A stretch of 53,112 nt of DNA. Source: Clostridia bacterium (GTDB lineage Bacteria > Bacillota > Clostridia > Christensenellales > Aristaeellaceae). This document shows positions 8,159 through 16,343 of the stretch, piece by piece. The stretch is taken from the NCBI GenBank assembly GCA_016296675.1, contig JAEDIV010000003.1:1-53112 (forward strand), read 5' to 3'. The position numbers were made by a program, and so were the translations under genes. The stretch's first letter is position 1, and each line of letters starts with the position of its first letter. Under the pieces are notes generated by a model. It saw only the letters and a list, made by a program, of their open reading frames with translations. It searched no databases and was not told where the DNA came from.

Positions 8159-9616
8159 ATGAGAATTTTGTATATCGACATTGATACGCTTCGTCCTGAC
8201 CACATGGGCGCATACGGCTATCCCAGAAATACAACGCCCAATATGGACAAAGTAGCCTTGGAAGGCACCCGTTTCAACTGTATGTATACTTCCGATGCAC
8301 CCTGTCTTCCGAGCCGAGCTGCGCTGATCTCAGGCATGTTCGGCATTCATAACGGCGCCGTCGGACATGGCGGAACCGCAGCCGACAGAAGGCTTACAGG
8401 CGCAGACCGCGATTTTATGGATCAAATTGATCTTAATAATTTCAACCGCATCTTCAGGCGCGCCGGTATGCATACTGTATCCATTTCGACTTTCCCTGAA
8501 AGGCATTCTTCCTATTGGTTCAGCGCAGGTTTCCATGAAACCTACAATCAGGGCGGCTGCGGAGGCGAGAGTGCAGAAACGCTCACGCCAATTGCGCTTG
8601 ATTGGCTCGAAAGAAGGGGAAAGGAAGACAACTGGTATCTCCATTTCCATCTTTGGGATCCGCATACACCCTACAGAGCTCCGAAAGAATTCGGAAATCC
8701 TTTTGAGAACGATCCTGTTCCCACATTCATTACAGAAAAAATTCTCGAAGGTCATCAGCATATCGCTTCTCCCCATGGTGCAAGAGAAATCGGCATGTAT
8801 ACAGATATCGAAAACCCTGCGTTTCCCAGGCATCCGGGTTCTGTAAGGGATATGGCAGGTGTCAGACGATTTATCGACGGCTATGACTGCGGTATCAAAT
8901 GGGCGGATGAGGCATGCGGCATGATCTTTAAAAGGCTGAAAGATCTCGGAATCTATGACGACACTGCAGTAATCATAACTTCCGATCACGGCGAAAATAT
9001 GGGCGAACTCGGCCTTTATGCAGAGCATGCCACTGCCGATGAACCTACATGCCATATTCCTATGATCATCAAATGGCCGGGAATTGAGGGCGGAAAAACC
9101 GATAACGGCCTCCACTATCAGTTGGATCTTGCGCCCACACTATGCGATCTTTTAAATGTTTCGAAAAGTGAAAACTGGGACGGAGAAAGCTTTGCCGGAT
9201 CTATCACGCAAGGCGGGGATACAGGGCGCGATTCTCTTGTCCTGTCTCAGATGGCCCACGTCTGTCAGCGAAGCGCCCGCTTTGACGACTGGCTCTATAT
9301 CAGAACCGTTCACGACGGATTCCATCTTTTCGATCAGGAAATGCTTTTCAACATTAAAGACGATCCGCATGAACTGAATGACGTTAAGGATCTTCACCCC
9401 GATATATGCGCAAAAGGCGCAAGGATCATCCTCAACTGGCATGAAAACCAAATGCTCAAAAGCGCGTCCCCCGTCGATCCAATGTGGACTGTCATGCACG
9501 AAGGCGGCCCGTATCATGCCAAAGGCTGGAAGGATGCCTATGTAAAGCGTCTTTATGAAACCGGTCGCGAAGAAGCGGCAAAGAAGCTCAAAGAGAAAGA
9601 CTATCACACAAAATAA
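8159..9616 (+). CDS. Sulfatase family hydrolase (cytosolic)
   Basis: 485 aa. The signature C49-L-P-S-R-A-A supplies the cysteine that is converted to formylglycine. Metal-binding residues are seen in the N-terminal DIDTLRPDH and in the ITSDHGENMGE segment near residue 277. No signal peptide is present, so it probably acts on imported sulfate esters or related substrates in the cytosol; the substrate is unknown. The open frame begins upstream at 7994, but ATG 8159 is preceded by GAAGGGG at 8 bases and by a promoter that overlaps the longer frame. No sulfatase-maturase gene lies nearby. Confidence 0.9.
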   Translation: MRILYIDIDTLRPDHMGAYGYPRNTTPNMDKVALEGTRFNCMYTSDAPCLPSRAALISGMFGIHNGAVGHGGTAADRRLTGADRDFMDQIDLNNFNRIFRRAGMHTVSISTFPERHSSYWFSAGFHETYNQGGCGGESAETLTPIALDWLERRGKEDNWYLHFHLWDPHTPYRAPKEFGNPFENDPVPTFITEKILEGHQHIASPHGAREIGMYTDIENPAFPRHPGSVRDMAGVRRFIDGYDCGIKWADEACGMIFKRLKDLGIYDDTAVIITSDHGENMGELGLYAEHATADEPTCHIPMIIKWPGIEGGKTDNGLHYQLDLAPTLCDLLNVSKSENWDGESFAGSITQGGDTGRDSLVLSQMAHVCQRSARFDDWLYIRTVHDGFHLFDQEMLFNIKDDPHELNDVKDLHPDICAKGARIILNWHENQMLKSASPVDPMWTVMHEGGPYHAKGWKDAYVKRLYETGREEAAKKLKEKDYHTK

Positions 9617-9676
9617 ACTCAAAGCGAATTTGATTTTAGAAAGGCATGCACGGACAGATACGTGCGAAAAGGAAAA

Positions 9677-10402
9677 ATGCAATTTTTGTTTTTAAGGCGC
9701 ATGGTTTTTCTGTTTTTCTTCATGATTGTATCTGTATCCGTTTCAGCAGTTTCCGAAACAGTGTCGGAGGATAACCCTGTTGCAAATGAGAAATTGAATA
9801 ATTCTCCAATCGTTTCGCTTCCTCAGCAGGCGCACAAAGCCGCTCTTGTTTCCGATCAGATCATAACCGTTGAGTATCTTCCTGCAACCGGAAGAGGAAA
9901 ACTGAGTTTTTATCAGAAAACGGAGGACGGAAACTGGGTTTTGCTGATCGATTCCGCGCGCGCAAGGATGGGAAGAAACGGAATTGGAAAAGCAAAGGAA
10001 GGCGACGGAAAAACCCCTTCCGGAACCTACAATCTGACTCAGCCTTTCGGCATTCTGGATGATCCGGGCACGCAGTTTGAAGGCTACGTCAAGGTGACGG
10101 AAAATCACTGGTGGTGCTGTAATCCGGGTTCAAAATATTATAATCAGCTTGTGGATGAAAGCGCTGCTCCAGATTTCAGGCCGATTCGGGGAATGGATGA
10201 AAAACTGATCAATATTTACGCTTATCAGTATGCAATCTTCATTGATTATAACGCTGAATGCACGCCTAAACTGGGTTCCGCCATTTTTCTGCACTGCGAA
10301 GGAAACAAATCAACAACCTCCGGCTGTATCGCAGTAGATTTTGAGATAATGGAGAATATCATGAAAATCACAAAGCCCGGTGCAAAGATTGTGATTTACT
10401 GA
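9677..10402 (+). CDS. Exported L,D-transpeptidase (YkuD-like) protein
   Basis: 241 aa. A strongly hydrophobic N-terminal signal (about 4-26) is followed by a Ser/Glu-rich linker and a YkuD-type domain. The catalytic pocket shows the His...Ser/Thr-x-Gly-Cys pattern (HCEGNKSTTSGCIAVD, near residue 213). An earlier KTPSGTYNLT segment is also typical. Proteins of this type cross-link or modify peptidoglycan outside the membrane. The start is uncertain: ATG 9677 has AAAAGGA only 3 bases upstream, and GTG 9662 has no good SD. No promoter was found in the 60 bases after the sulfatase. Confidence 0.85.
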   Translation: MQFLFLRRMVFLFFFMIVSVSVSAVSETVSEDNPVANEKLNNSPIVSLPQQAHKAALVSDQIITVEYLPATGRGKLSFYQKTEDGNWVLLIDSARARMGRNGIGKAKEGDGKTPSGTYNLTQPFGILDDPGTQFEGYVKVTENHWWCCNPGSKYYNQLVDESAAPDFRPIRGMDEKLINIYAYQYAIFIDYNAECTPKLGSAIFLHCEGNKSTTSGCIAVDFEIMENIMKITKPGAKIVIY

Positions 10403-10427
10403 ATAAAAATAAGTAACCGCGTTTTGC

Positions 10428-10457
10428 TTGACAATGTACCCGGAAACACATTATAAT
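10428..10457 (+). promoter_or_regulatory. Consensus promoter of tRNA-Leu
   Basis: TTGACA (10428-10433), an 18-base spacer and TATAAT (10452-10457), 13 bases before the mature 5' end of the tRNA. Both hexamers match the consensus exactly. Confidence 0.85.
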
Positions 10458-10470
10458 AGAAGCTGTTTTT

Positions 10471-10552
10471 GCGGGTATGGCGGAATTGGCAGACGCGATG
10501 GATTTAGGTTCCATTACCGTAAGGCGTGCAGGTTCAAGTCCTGTTACCCGCA
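10471..10552 (+). tRNA. tRNA-Leu (UAG anticodon)
   Basis: 82 nt class II tRNA. The acceptor stem GCGGGTA pairs with TACCCGC, with discriminator A at 10552. The anticodon stem ATGGA/TCCAT encloses loop TTTAGGT (anticodon TAG). A short variable arm and a GGTTCAAGTCC T-arm follow. The 3' CCA is not encoded. Confidence 0.95.
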
Positions 10553-10557
10553 TAAGC

Positions 10558-10593
10558 AAAAGCCGGTAAGTTTATGCTTATCGGCTTTTGTAT
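10558..10593. terminator. Bidirectional terminator after tRNA-Leu and the DUF1836 gene
   Basis: A 13-bp stem AAAAGCCGGTAAG/CTTATCGGCTTTT (one G-T pair, 6-base loop), followed by T-rich sequence. It serves the tRNA on the plus strand and the convergent DUF1836 gene on the minus strand. Confidence 0.8.
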
Positions 10594-10615
10594 TTTCACA
10601 GTTTTTTCCACATAC

Positions 10616-11125
10616 TTATTCTTCTATTCTTTTCAGACATTCATTTACATATACAAGATGTGAAACAGCGGTAATCGCACTTCTGAGCATTTCTTTCTGG
10701 ATGCTGTTTGTGGAGCCGATGTCTTCTACTGTTTCTGTCACGCCGAAACGCGCATGGAGGATGTTTTCAAGCTCCATGCAGAAATAATCATATGCAACCT
10801 GGTCGCTATACACTCTCTGCTGGACAGTGAAAAACAACTGGATGCTGTCCAGGGGAATAACAGATTTCAGAATGGTGATCGTTATTAGATGCGCAATCTG
10901 ATCCCGATAATAAAGCTTTTTTTCGGGGTTATTCACCAGACCCATTTTGACATAGTTGCGGATCATCGAACCCGTAACTTCAAAACATCCGAGCGTTTTC
11001 AGCGTTTGATTGATGTATTTGGTTGTCTGCTCAAGGTAAAGGCCCATATCGGGGATCTGAGAAAATCTCGGCAGATAAAAATCCCTGACGGCCTCTTTGA
11101 GCTGCTCATACTTCATCATATCCAT
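10616..11125 (-). CDS. DUF1836 helix-turn-helix regulator
   Basis: 169 aa from the chosen start. It resembles the DUF1836 family of clostridial proteins with a MerR-like winged helix (segment TGSMIRNYVKMGLV, about 49-62) and a helical C-terminal half. Function in the family is not settled; a DNA-binding role is inferred. The open frame starts at 11140, but a consensus promoter overlaps that ATG (its -10 encodes Tyr-Asn). The first start compatible with the expected transcript is ATG 11125, six bases after the -10. No SD precedes any of the starts at 11125, 11119 or 11116, so a leaderless mRNA is likely. Confidence 0.8.
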   Translation of the reverse strand: MDMMKYEQLKEAVRDFYLPRFSQIPDMGLYLEQTTKYINQTLKTLGCFEVTGSMIRNYVKMGLVNNPEKKLYYRDQIAHLITITILKSVIPLDSIQLFFTVQQRVYSDQVAYDYFCMELENILHARFGVTETVEDIGSTNSIQKEMLRSAITAVSHLVYVNECLKRIEE

Positions 11126-11131
11126 ATTTTT

Positions 11132-11159
11132 ATTATACATAAATGAACATAAATGTCAA
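11132..11159 (-). promoter_or_regulatory. Promoter of the DUF1836 gene, overlapping the 5' end of its frame
   Basis: On the minus strand TTGACA (11154-11159), a 16-base spacer and TATAAT (11132-11137). Transcription is expected to begin at about 11125, the A of an in-frame ATG. Confidence 0.7.
11137..11155. repeat. Direct repeat within the DUF1836 promoter spacer
   Basis: ACATAAATG occurs at 11137-11145 and again at 11147-11155, a 10-base period equal to one helical turn. It fills the space between -35 and -10, which suits an operator for autoregulation. Confidence 0.45.
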
Positions 11160-11190
11160 TCGATTATCATGATCGGTTTTTTAATATCCC

Positions 11191-11219
11191 TTGACAGGTT
11201 TGTGTAAATATGATATTCT
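11191..11219 (+). promoter_or_regulatory. Sigma-A promoter of degV
   Basis: TTGACA (11191-11196), a 17-base spacer and TATTCT (11214-11219). A repeated TATGATATT (11210 and about 11230) lies over and just after the -10. Confidence 0.65.
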
Positions 11220-11268
11220 ACGGAAGACCTATGATATTGACTGTTTCCCTATATGAAAGGACTAAGCT

Positions 11269-12099
11269 ATGAACATAAGACTTGTTTCAGATTCTTCAGG
11301 AAATATTTATCCCGATCAGACGCCTCTTGTCTATTCTGCACCGATGAAGGTTGTCACGATGCAGAAGGAGTATGTCGACAATGATGATCTGAATGTTCCT
11401 GAAATGCTTTCGGAACTTAAACAGTACAAGGGTAAAAGTTCAACGGCATGCCCGAGCGTAGACGACTGGCTTCAGGCCTTCGGTGATTCCGATATTGTAT
11501 ATGGTGTGTCCATTACAAGCAATTTATCCGGATGCTACAATTCTGCAATGATCGCCAAAGCCCAGTACGAAGAAGCGCATCCCGAAAAAAAGGTATTTAT
11601 TCTGGATACGCTCTCAACCGGGCCCGAAATGCAGCTTCTTCTTGAAAAGTACGACGAACTGATCAAAGAAGGGTTTGGATTTGATCAGATTGTATCGAAA
11701 ATCAAGGAATACCTCAAAAAGACGCATCTGACATTCATGCTCTCATCCCTTGATAACTTTGCAAAAAACGGACGCGTAAATCCAGTAGTCGCAAAAGCCG
11801 TCGGCGTCCTCGGTATCCGAATTGTCGGAAAGGCGAGCGACGAAGGAACGCTGGAACCGATGCATAAATGCAGAGGGGAGAGGAAGGGGCTTGTTCAGCT
11901 CCTTGAAACAATGAAGGCGCTTGGCTACAAAGGCGGAAAGGTTCGCCTTGCACATTCCTACAATCCTGAAGCGGCAGAAAATTTCAAAGACATGATTCTT
12001 TCTGTCTTCCCGAAAGCTTCCATCAAAACTGTATTGAACCGGGGCCTGTGCTGTTATTATGCAGAAGAAGGCGGCCTGCTCGTCGGCTTTGAAAGCTAA
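11269..12099 (+). CDS. DegV family fatty-acid-binding protein
   Basis: 276 aa, the usual length for DegV (FakB-like) proteins, which bind a fatty acid and in some species present it to the kinase FakA. Family features are the N-terminal LVSDSSGN strand-loop, the STACPSVDDW segment (about 57-66), SITSNLSGCYNSA (about 82-94) and a C-terminal Gly-rich loop. No FakA-type kinase gene is in the window. ATG 11269 follows GAAAGGACT. It is monocistronic, with its own promoter and terminator. Confidence 0.9.
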   Translation: MNIRLVSDSSGNIYPDQTPLVYSAPMKVVTMQKEYVDNDDLNVPEMLSELKQYKGKSSTACPSVDDWLQAFGDSDIVYGVSITSNLSGCYNSAMIAKAQYEEAHPEKKVFILDTLSTGPEMQLLLEKYDELIKEGFGFDQIVSKIKEYLKKTHLTFMLSSLDNFAKNGRVNPVVAKAVGVLGIRIVGKASDEGTLEPMHKCRGERKGLVQLLETMKALGYKGGKVRLAHSYNPEAAENFKDMILSVFPKASIKTVLNRGLCCYYAEEGGLLVGFES

Positions 12100-12112
12100 A
12101 TACGTATCCTTC

Positions 12113-12141
12113 GCCGTGCAAATTCTGCACGGCTTCTTTTT
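12113..12141 (+). terminator. Terminator of degV
   Basis: Perfect 8-bp stem GCCGTGCA/TGCACGGC with an AATTC loop, followed by TTCTTTTTT. Confidence 0.9.
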
Positions 12142-12145
12142 TGAC

Positions 12146-12174
12146 TTGCTTTTCTGAGAAATTCGTTTTACAAT
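12146..12174 (+). promoter_or_regulatory. Promoter of the YtcJ-like amidohydrolase
   Basis: TTGCTT (12146-12151), a 17-base spacer and TACAAT (12169-12174), directly after the degV terminator. Confidence 0.55.
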
Positions 12175-12206
12175 ACTTTTATCCTTTGAAAGGGGGAAGA
12201 AGCACA

Positions 12207-13826
12207 TTGAAACAGATTTACATAAATGGAAAAGTTTTTACGGGAGATAAAAATCTTAAAAGCGCGTTCATCGTAGAAGGGGATCGTTTTTCCTATGTCG
12301 GGTGTGACAAAGAGGCGCTTGAGAAGAAGGAAGATGGGGATATCGTCATCGACCTTGAAAAGAAGTTTGTAACGCCCGGCTTTATTGATTCCCATATGCA
12401 TATCATCAATTACGGCCATGCGCTTGAAATCTGCGATCTCATTAACGCAACAGGCTCGGTTGACGAGATCGTAAACGCGCTGATGGCATTCAAGGATGAA
12501 AAGAACATACCAGAAGGCGAATGGATCACCGGTCGAGGATTCAACCAGGATTGTTTTTCAGGAGCAAAAGAGCTGCCCACGCGACACGATCTTGACAGGG
12601 TTTCAACCGTCCATCCCATTTCCATCACCCGCAGCTGCGGCCATTGTCTTTCTGTAAACACGAAAGCCCTTGAGATGCTGGGAATTGACGGATCGCTTCC
12701 GCAGCCCTACGGCGGACAGTTTGATCTTGACGAAAACGGATATCCCACCGGCGTATTCAGAGACGCCGCCATGGACATGATCCAGACGCACTTCAAAACA
12801 CATACAAAAGCGGATTTCAAGCGAATGATCGAGCGCGTTGTAAAAAAGCTTAATGCTCTCGGAATTACCGGTGCCCATTCCGATGACTTCTGCGTATTCG
12901 ACAAAATGGATTACGAGGACGTCATTTCTGCGTATCGGGAACTGGAGGCGGAGGGGAAACTCACCGTTCGCGTCAATGAGCAGAGCCAGTTCGTGCGTCC
13001 TGAAGACCTGAAAGGCTTTCTCTCAAAGGGGTATAAAACAGGCGTAGGCTCAGACCTTTTCAAAATCGGGCCTTTGAAACTTTTGGGTGACGGCTCTATT
13101 GGCGCGAGAACTGCGTATCTTACAAAAGAATACGCCGATCTTCCCGGAGAAAAAGGCCTTGCGATTTTCACGCAGGAACAGCTGGATGAGCTGATTGAAA
13201 TTGCACATCTTGCAGGCATGCAGATTGCCGTTCACTGTATCGGTGACGGCGTTTTGGATATGGTGCTTTCTTCCTATGAACGTGCATTTGCCCTTGCGCC
13301 CGAGCGCGATCACAGAAGCGGCATCGTTCATGTTCAGCTTACAAGAAAGGATCAGCTCAAAAAAATGCAGAAGATGCATCTTCATGCATATGCGCAGACT
13401 GCATTCCTTGATTACGACGCCTATATTGTTGAATCCCGCGTAGGAAAAGAACTTGCCTCTACCAGCTACGCTTTCCATACCCTCAAAACCCTTGGCTGCC
13501 ATGTTTCAAACGGCACCGATTGTCCGGTTGAAATCCCGAATCCCATGCGCGGTATTCAGTGTGCCGTCACGCGCATGCCTCTGAAAGAGGACATACCGCC
13601 GTACAATCCTAATGAATGCATGTCTGTGGAGGAGGCGATCAATTCCTATACTGCCGAAGGCGCATACGCCTCATTTGATGAAAACAACAAGGGCTCCATC
13701 AAAGAAGGGCTGCTTGCCGACTTTGCCGTGATGGACGGAAATCCTTTTGAAACTGAACATAAAAACCTTCATAAAATCAAAACTCTCAAAACATATCTCG
13801 GCGGAAAAATCGTATACGAAGTGTAA
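12207..13826 (+). CDS. YtcJ-like amidohydrolase (amidohydro_3 family)
   Basis: 539 aa metal-dependent hydrolase of the amidohydrolase superfamily, YtcJ group. The DSHMHI motif near residue 62 gives two metal ligands; later His residues (AVHCIGDG, IVHVQL) and NGTDCPVE with its catalytic Asp are present. Substrates of the group are mostly unknown (amides, hydantoin-like compounds). I chose TTG 12207 (protein MKQIYING...) because AAAGGGGGAAG lies just upstream; the longer frame from 12141 runs through the promoter. Monocistronic. Confidence 0.88.
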   Translation: MKQIYINGKVFTGDKNLKSAFIVEGDRFSYVGCDKEALEKKEDGDIVIDLEKKFVTPGFIDSHMHIINYGHALEICDLINATGSVDEIVNALMAFKDEKNIPEGEWITGRGFNQDCFSGAKELPTRHDLDRVSTVHPISITRSCGHCLSVNTKALEMLGIDGSLPQPYGGQFDLDENGYPTGVFRDAAMDMIQTHFKTHTKADFKRMIERVVKKLNALGITGAHSDDFCVFDKMDYEDVISAYRELEAEGKLTVRVNEQSQFVRPEDLKGFLSKGYKTGVGSDLFKIGPLKLLGDGSIGARTAYLTKEYADLPGEKGLAIFTQEQLDELIEIAHLAGMQIAVHCIGDGVLDMVLSSYERAFALAPERDHRSGIVHVQLTRKDQLKKMQKMHLHAYAQTAFLDYDAYIVESRVGKELASTSYAFHTLKTLGCHVSNGTDCPVEIPNPMRGIQCAVTRMPLKEDIPPYNPNECMSVEEAINSYTAEGAYASFDENNKGSIKEGLLADFAVMDGNPFETEHKNLHKIKTLKTYLGGKIVYEV

Positions 13827-13832
13827 TAAAAC

Positions 13833-13858
13833 AGGCGGTCTTATTACCGCCTTTTTTC
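13833..13858. terminator. Terminator between ytcJ-like gene and recX
   Basis: AGGCGGT/ACCGCCT stem with a CTTATT loop, followed by TTTTTC on the plus strand. It sits between convergent genes and touches the recX stop. Confidence 0.8.
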
Positions 13859-14487
13859 TATTCATAGTCTTCTGCATCGCATAAGACGCTTTCGATTGCT
13901 TCGGACACCGCTTCCCATGAATATCCGCGCCTTGAAAGTCCTGCGGATAATTTTGCTTTTGCTTCCCGAGCCGGAAGAGAAGCATATTTTCTGTATAACC
14001 TCTGACATTCCCTGAGCGCGCCTTCCTTTTCTTTCTCTTCGTCCATAAGGGCTGATGCGTATTCAATATCGTCTTCAGAGATTCCGCGCTGTTTAAGCTT
14101 GCGCTTGAGAGCAAATGCGCCAATACCTCTGCTGCCGGCATTTTCCGTGATTCTTTCCGCAAGCTGCCGGTCATCCACCAACCGAGCTTCTTTCAGCCTT
14201 TCAACAACGCTTTGAGTGACGATATCAAGGTAGCCCTTCATGGATAGCTTCTTTTTGATTTCACTTTCCGTTCTCGCAGAATAATCCAATAGAGAAAGCG
14301 CTTGTTCATATGCTTCCGGAGCCTGAAATGCCGCGATTCTGTTTTCGTATTCCTCAATCTCTATCTCCTGATCCCGATCCAAAGGATATTTTTCATAATC
14401 CTTTTTTCTTATTTTAATGCGGATCCTGTCATCAAAGATCACAGTAACGATGCCGCGTGTTTCTTCTTTGTCCAAAAACAGAGACAT
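13858..14487 (-). CDS. recX: Regulatory protein RecX
   Basis: 209 aa all-helical protein built of repeated three-helix RecX units (for example ALSLLDYSARTESEIKKKL at about 64-82 and the KRKLKQRGIS segment). RecX binds RecA filaments and modulates recombination. The start is ATG 14487 with GAGGTG 6 bases upstream; the in-frame GTG at 14496 is part of that SD. recA is not in the window. Confidence 0.9.
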   Translation of the reverse strand: MSLFLDKEETRGIVTVIFDDRIRIKIRKKDYEKYPLDRDQEIEIEEYENRIAAFQAPEAYEQALSLLDYSARTESEIKKKLSMKGYLDIVTQSVVERLKEARLVDDRQLAERITENAGSRGIGAFALKRKLKQRGISEDDIEYASALMDEEKEKEGALRECQRLYRKYASLPAREAKAKLSAGLSRRGYSWEAVSEAIESVLCDAEDYE

Positions 14488-14544
14488 TTCATTCACCTCA
14501 AGTTATATTTTATTGAAAAACACCAAGGAATGCAAGCCTCTTTC

Positions 14545-14574
14545 TTGACGGATAAATATGAAATGTGGTATTAT
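14545..14574 (+). promoter_or_regulatory. Sigma-A promoter of yebC
   Basis: TTGACG (14545-14550), an 18-base spacer and TATTAT (14569-14574). Confidence 0.65.
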
Positions 14575-14609
14575 ATCATAAGACTTTTAACCCAAGGGAG
14601 GCAATACCA

Positions 14610-15359
14610 ATGTCGGGACACAATAAATGGTCTACCATCAAGCACAAAAAGGAAAAAACTGACGCCGCAAGAGGCAAGATTTTTACCAAAATCGGCCGCG
14701 AAATCGCAATCGCCGTCCGTGAAGGCGGAAGCGCGGACCCCGCTGTAAACAGCAAGCTGAAGGATGTTGTTGCCAAGGCAAAAGCAAACAATATGCCCAA
14801 TGAAAATATCATGCGCTCCATCAAGAAGGCTGCCGGCGAAGGCGAAGGCGCTAACTATAAAGAGGTTACCTACGAAGGCTATGCCCCCGGCGGCGTTGCC
14901 GTTATTGTAGAGGTTGTTACCGACAACCTGAACCGTACCGCCAGTGAAATCCGCCACATCTTTGACAAAAACGGCGGCTCCATGGGCTCTACCGGATGCG
15001 TATCCTACAAGTTCACCCGCAAGGGCGTAATCGTCATCGATAACGCCAAGGGTCTTGACGAAGACGAACTGATGATGCTCGCCATGGATGCAGGCGCAGA
15101 CGACGTGGAGCCCGGCGAAGGCTCTGCCGTTATCTACACCGACCCCAACGAGATGAGCGCTGTACGCGACGGTCTTGAGGCCGCCGGATGCACCTTCTTA
15201 TCCGTTGAGCGCGCAATGGTTCCCAATATGACGGTCGAATTAAGTGACGAAGAGACCGTTGCGAAGGTTGAAAAGCTTATCGAGTGGCTCGATGATTATG
15301 ACGATGTTCAGAACGTATATCACGATGCTGAGCTTCCCGAGGAAGAGGAAGAGGAATAA
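14610..15359 (+). CDS. yebC: YebC/PmpR family regulator or translation factor
   Basis: 249 aa. The N-terminal MSGHNKWSTIKHKK signature is diagnostic. YebC-type proteins were named as DNA-binding regulators; recent work on the family also ties members to ribosome function at proline stretches. The start is ATG 14610 after GGGAGG. The protein ends in a run of glutamates (LPEEEEEE). Codon use is biased toward C-ending codons, less than in the nearby EF-G paralogue but more than in most neighbours, which suggests good expression. Confidence 0.95.
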   Translation: MSGHNKWSTIKHKKEKTDAARGKIFTKIGREIAIAVREGGSADPAVNSKLKDVVAKAKANNMPNENIMRSIKKAAGEGEGANYKEVTYEGYAPGGVAVIVEVVTDNLNRTASEIRHIFDKNGGSMGSTGCVSYKFTRKGVIVIDNAKGLDEDELMMLAMDAGADDVEPGEGSAVIYTDPNEMSAVRDGLEAAGCTFLSVERAMVPNMTVELSDEETVAKVEKLIEWLDDYDDVQNVYHDAELPEEEEEE

Positions 15360-15375
15360 TTTTCAAACTTCATTC

Positions 15376-15411
15376 AAAAGCCGCTTTTCGCTATGCGTAA
15401 GGCGGCTTTTT
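15376..15411 (+). terminator. Terminator of yebC
   Basis: AAAAGCCGC/GCGGCTTTT stem, with an inner CGC/GCG pair in the loop, followed by Ts. murI begins 26 bases later without a visible promoter, so part of its expression probably comes from read-through. Confidence 0.75.
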
Positions 15412-15436
15412 CAAAGTTCAGAAGGAGGAATCAAAC

Positions 15437-16198
15437 ATGCGTTCTCGTCCCATCGGCGTTTTTGATTCGGGTCTTGGCGGCGTAAGCGTTTTAAGAAATA
15501 TGTCCGCGCTGCTTCCGAAGGAAGATTTTATCTACTTCGGCGATGACAAAAATGCGCCATACGGAACAAAATCAGAGGAGGAGATTCTCCGCCTTGCAAT
15601 TGACGATACTTCCTTTCTCCTTCAAAAGAACGTAAAAGCGATCGTCATTGCCTGCAATACTGCAACCAGCGCCGCTGCAAATCATTTACGGGAAACGCTT
15701 TCTGTTCCTGTCATCGGTATGGAGCCTGCGCTCAAGCCGGCAAGCCTAAACCGTAAAGAAGGCGTGATCGGCGTTATGGCGACACCTGCAACGCTTAAGC
15801 AGAAAAAGTTCAGGCTGCTTTACGAAAAATACGGCGACCACGCAATGCCGATTCCGTGTCCCGGACTTATGGAATTTGCCGAAAAAGGAATTTTAAGTGG
15901 GGAAGAGATTGACGTATTTTTAAATAAACTTCTTGCACCATACCGGAAATACCCCTTGGAAAGCGTCGTTCTCGGATGCACCCATTATGTATTTTTGAAA
16001 GCCGCGATTTCAAAAGCGCTGCCCGGCGTTATCCTTTACGACGGAAACGATGGCACGGCAAGGCAGTTAAAACGCGTGCTTGAAGAAAAAAACTGGTTAA
16101 AAGAAACGGGCGAAGGCAGCGTTTCCATGTACACTTCCGGTGATGAATCGCATATTTTACCGCTTATGTGGTCTCTTTTTCGTGAAAAAATCCTGTAA
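15437..16198 (+). CDS. murI: Glutamate racemase
   Basis: 253 aa. Interconverts L- and D-glutamate for peptidoglycan. Typical motifs are IGVFDSGLGG at the N-terminus, GDDKNAPYG (about 35-43), the first catalytic Cys in ACNTATSAA and the second in VLGCTHY. ATG 15437 is preceded by GAAGGAGGA. It lies close behind the yebC terminator and 145 bases before the EF-G paralogue. Confidence 0.95.
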   Translation: MRSRPIGVFDSGLGGVSVLRNMSALLPKEDFIYFGDDKNAPYGTKSEEEILRLAIDDTSFLLQKNVKAIVIACNTATSAAANHLRETLSVPVIGMEPALKPASLNRKEGVIGVMATPATLKQKKFRLLYEKYGDHAMPIPCPGLMEFAEKGILSGEEIDVFLNKLLAPYRKYPLESVVLGCTHYVFLKAAISKALPGVILYDGNDGTARQLKRVLEEKNWLKETGEGSVSMYTSGDESHILPLMWSLFREKIL

Positions 16199-16244
16199 TT
16201 TTATCTTTTTACCGTTAAAAAATGCATTAAGGCAAAAAAATACT

Positions 16245-16272
16245 TTTCAAATGTTTCTTTCCATGTTACAAT
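16245..16272 (+). promoter_or_regulatory. Possible promoter of the EF-G paralogue
   Basis: TTTCAA (16245-16250), a 16-base spacer and TACAAT (16267-16272), about 70 bases before the start codon. Weak by consensus, which is odd for a gene with such strong codon bias; a stronger site may lie upstream. Confidence 0.35.
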
Positions 16273-16343
16273 ATATCTTAGACTATTGTGTGGCATTATG
16301 CGCCCATGATTTTTGTTATTGATTTAGACAGGGGGATCACTCA

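Noticed and set aside
16140..16322. Short frame between murI and the EF-G paralogue
   Set aside because: Overlaps the end of murI, has no SD and is rich in aromatic and low-complexity residues from AT-rich intergenic sequence.
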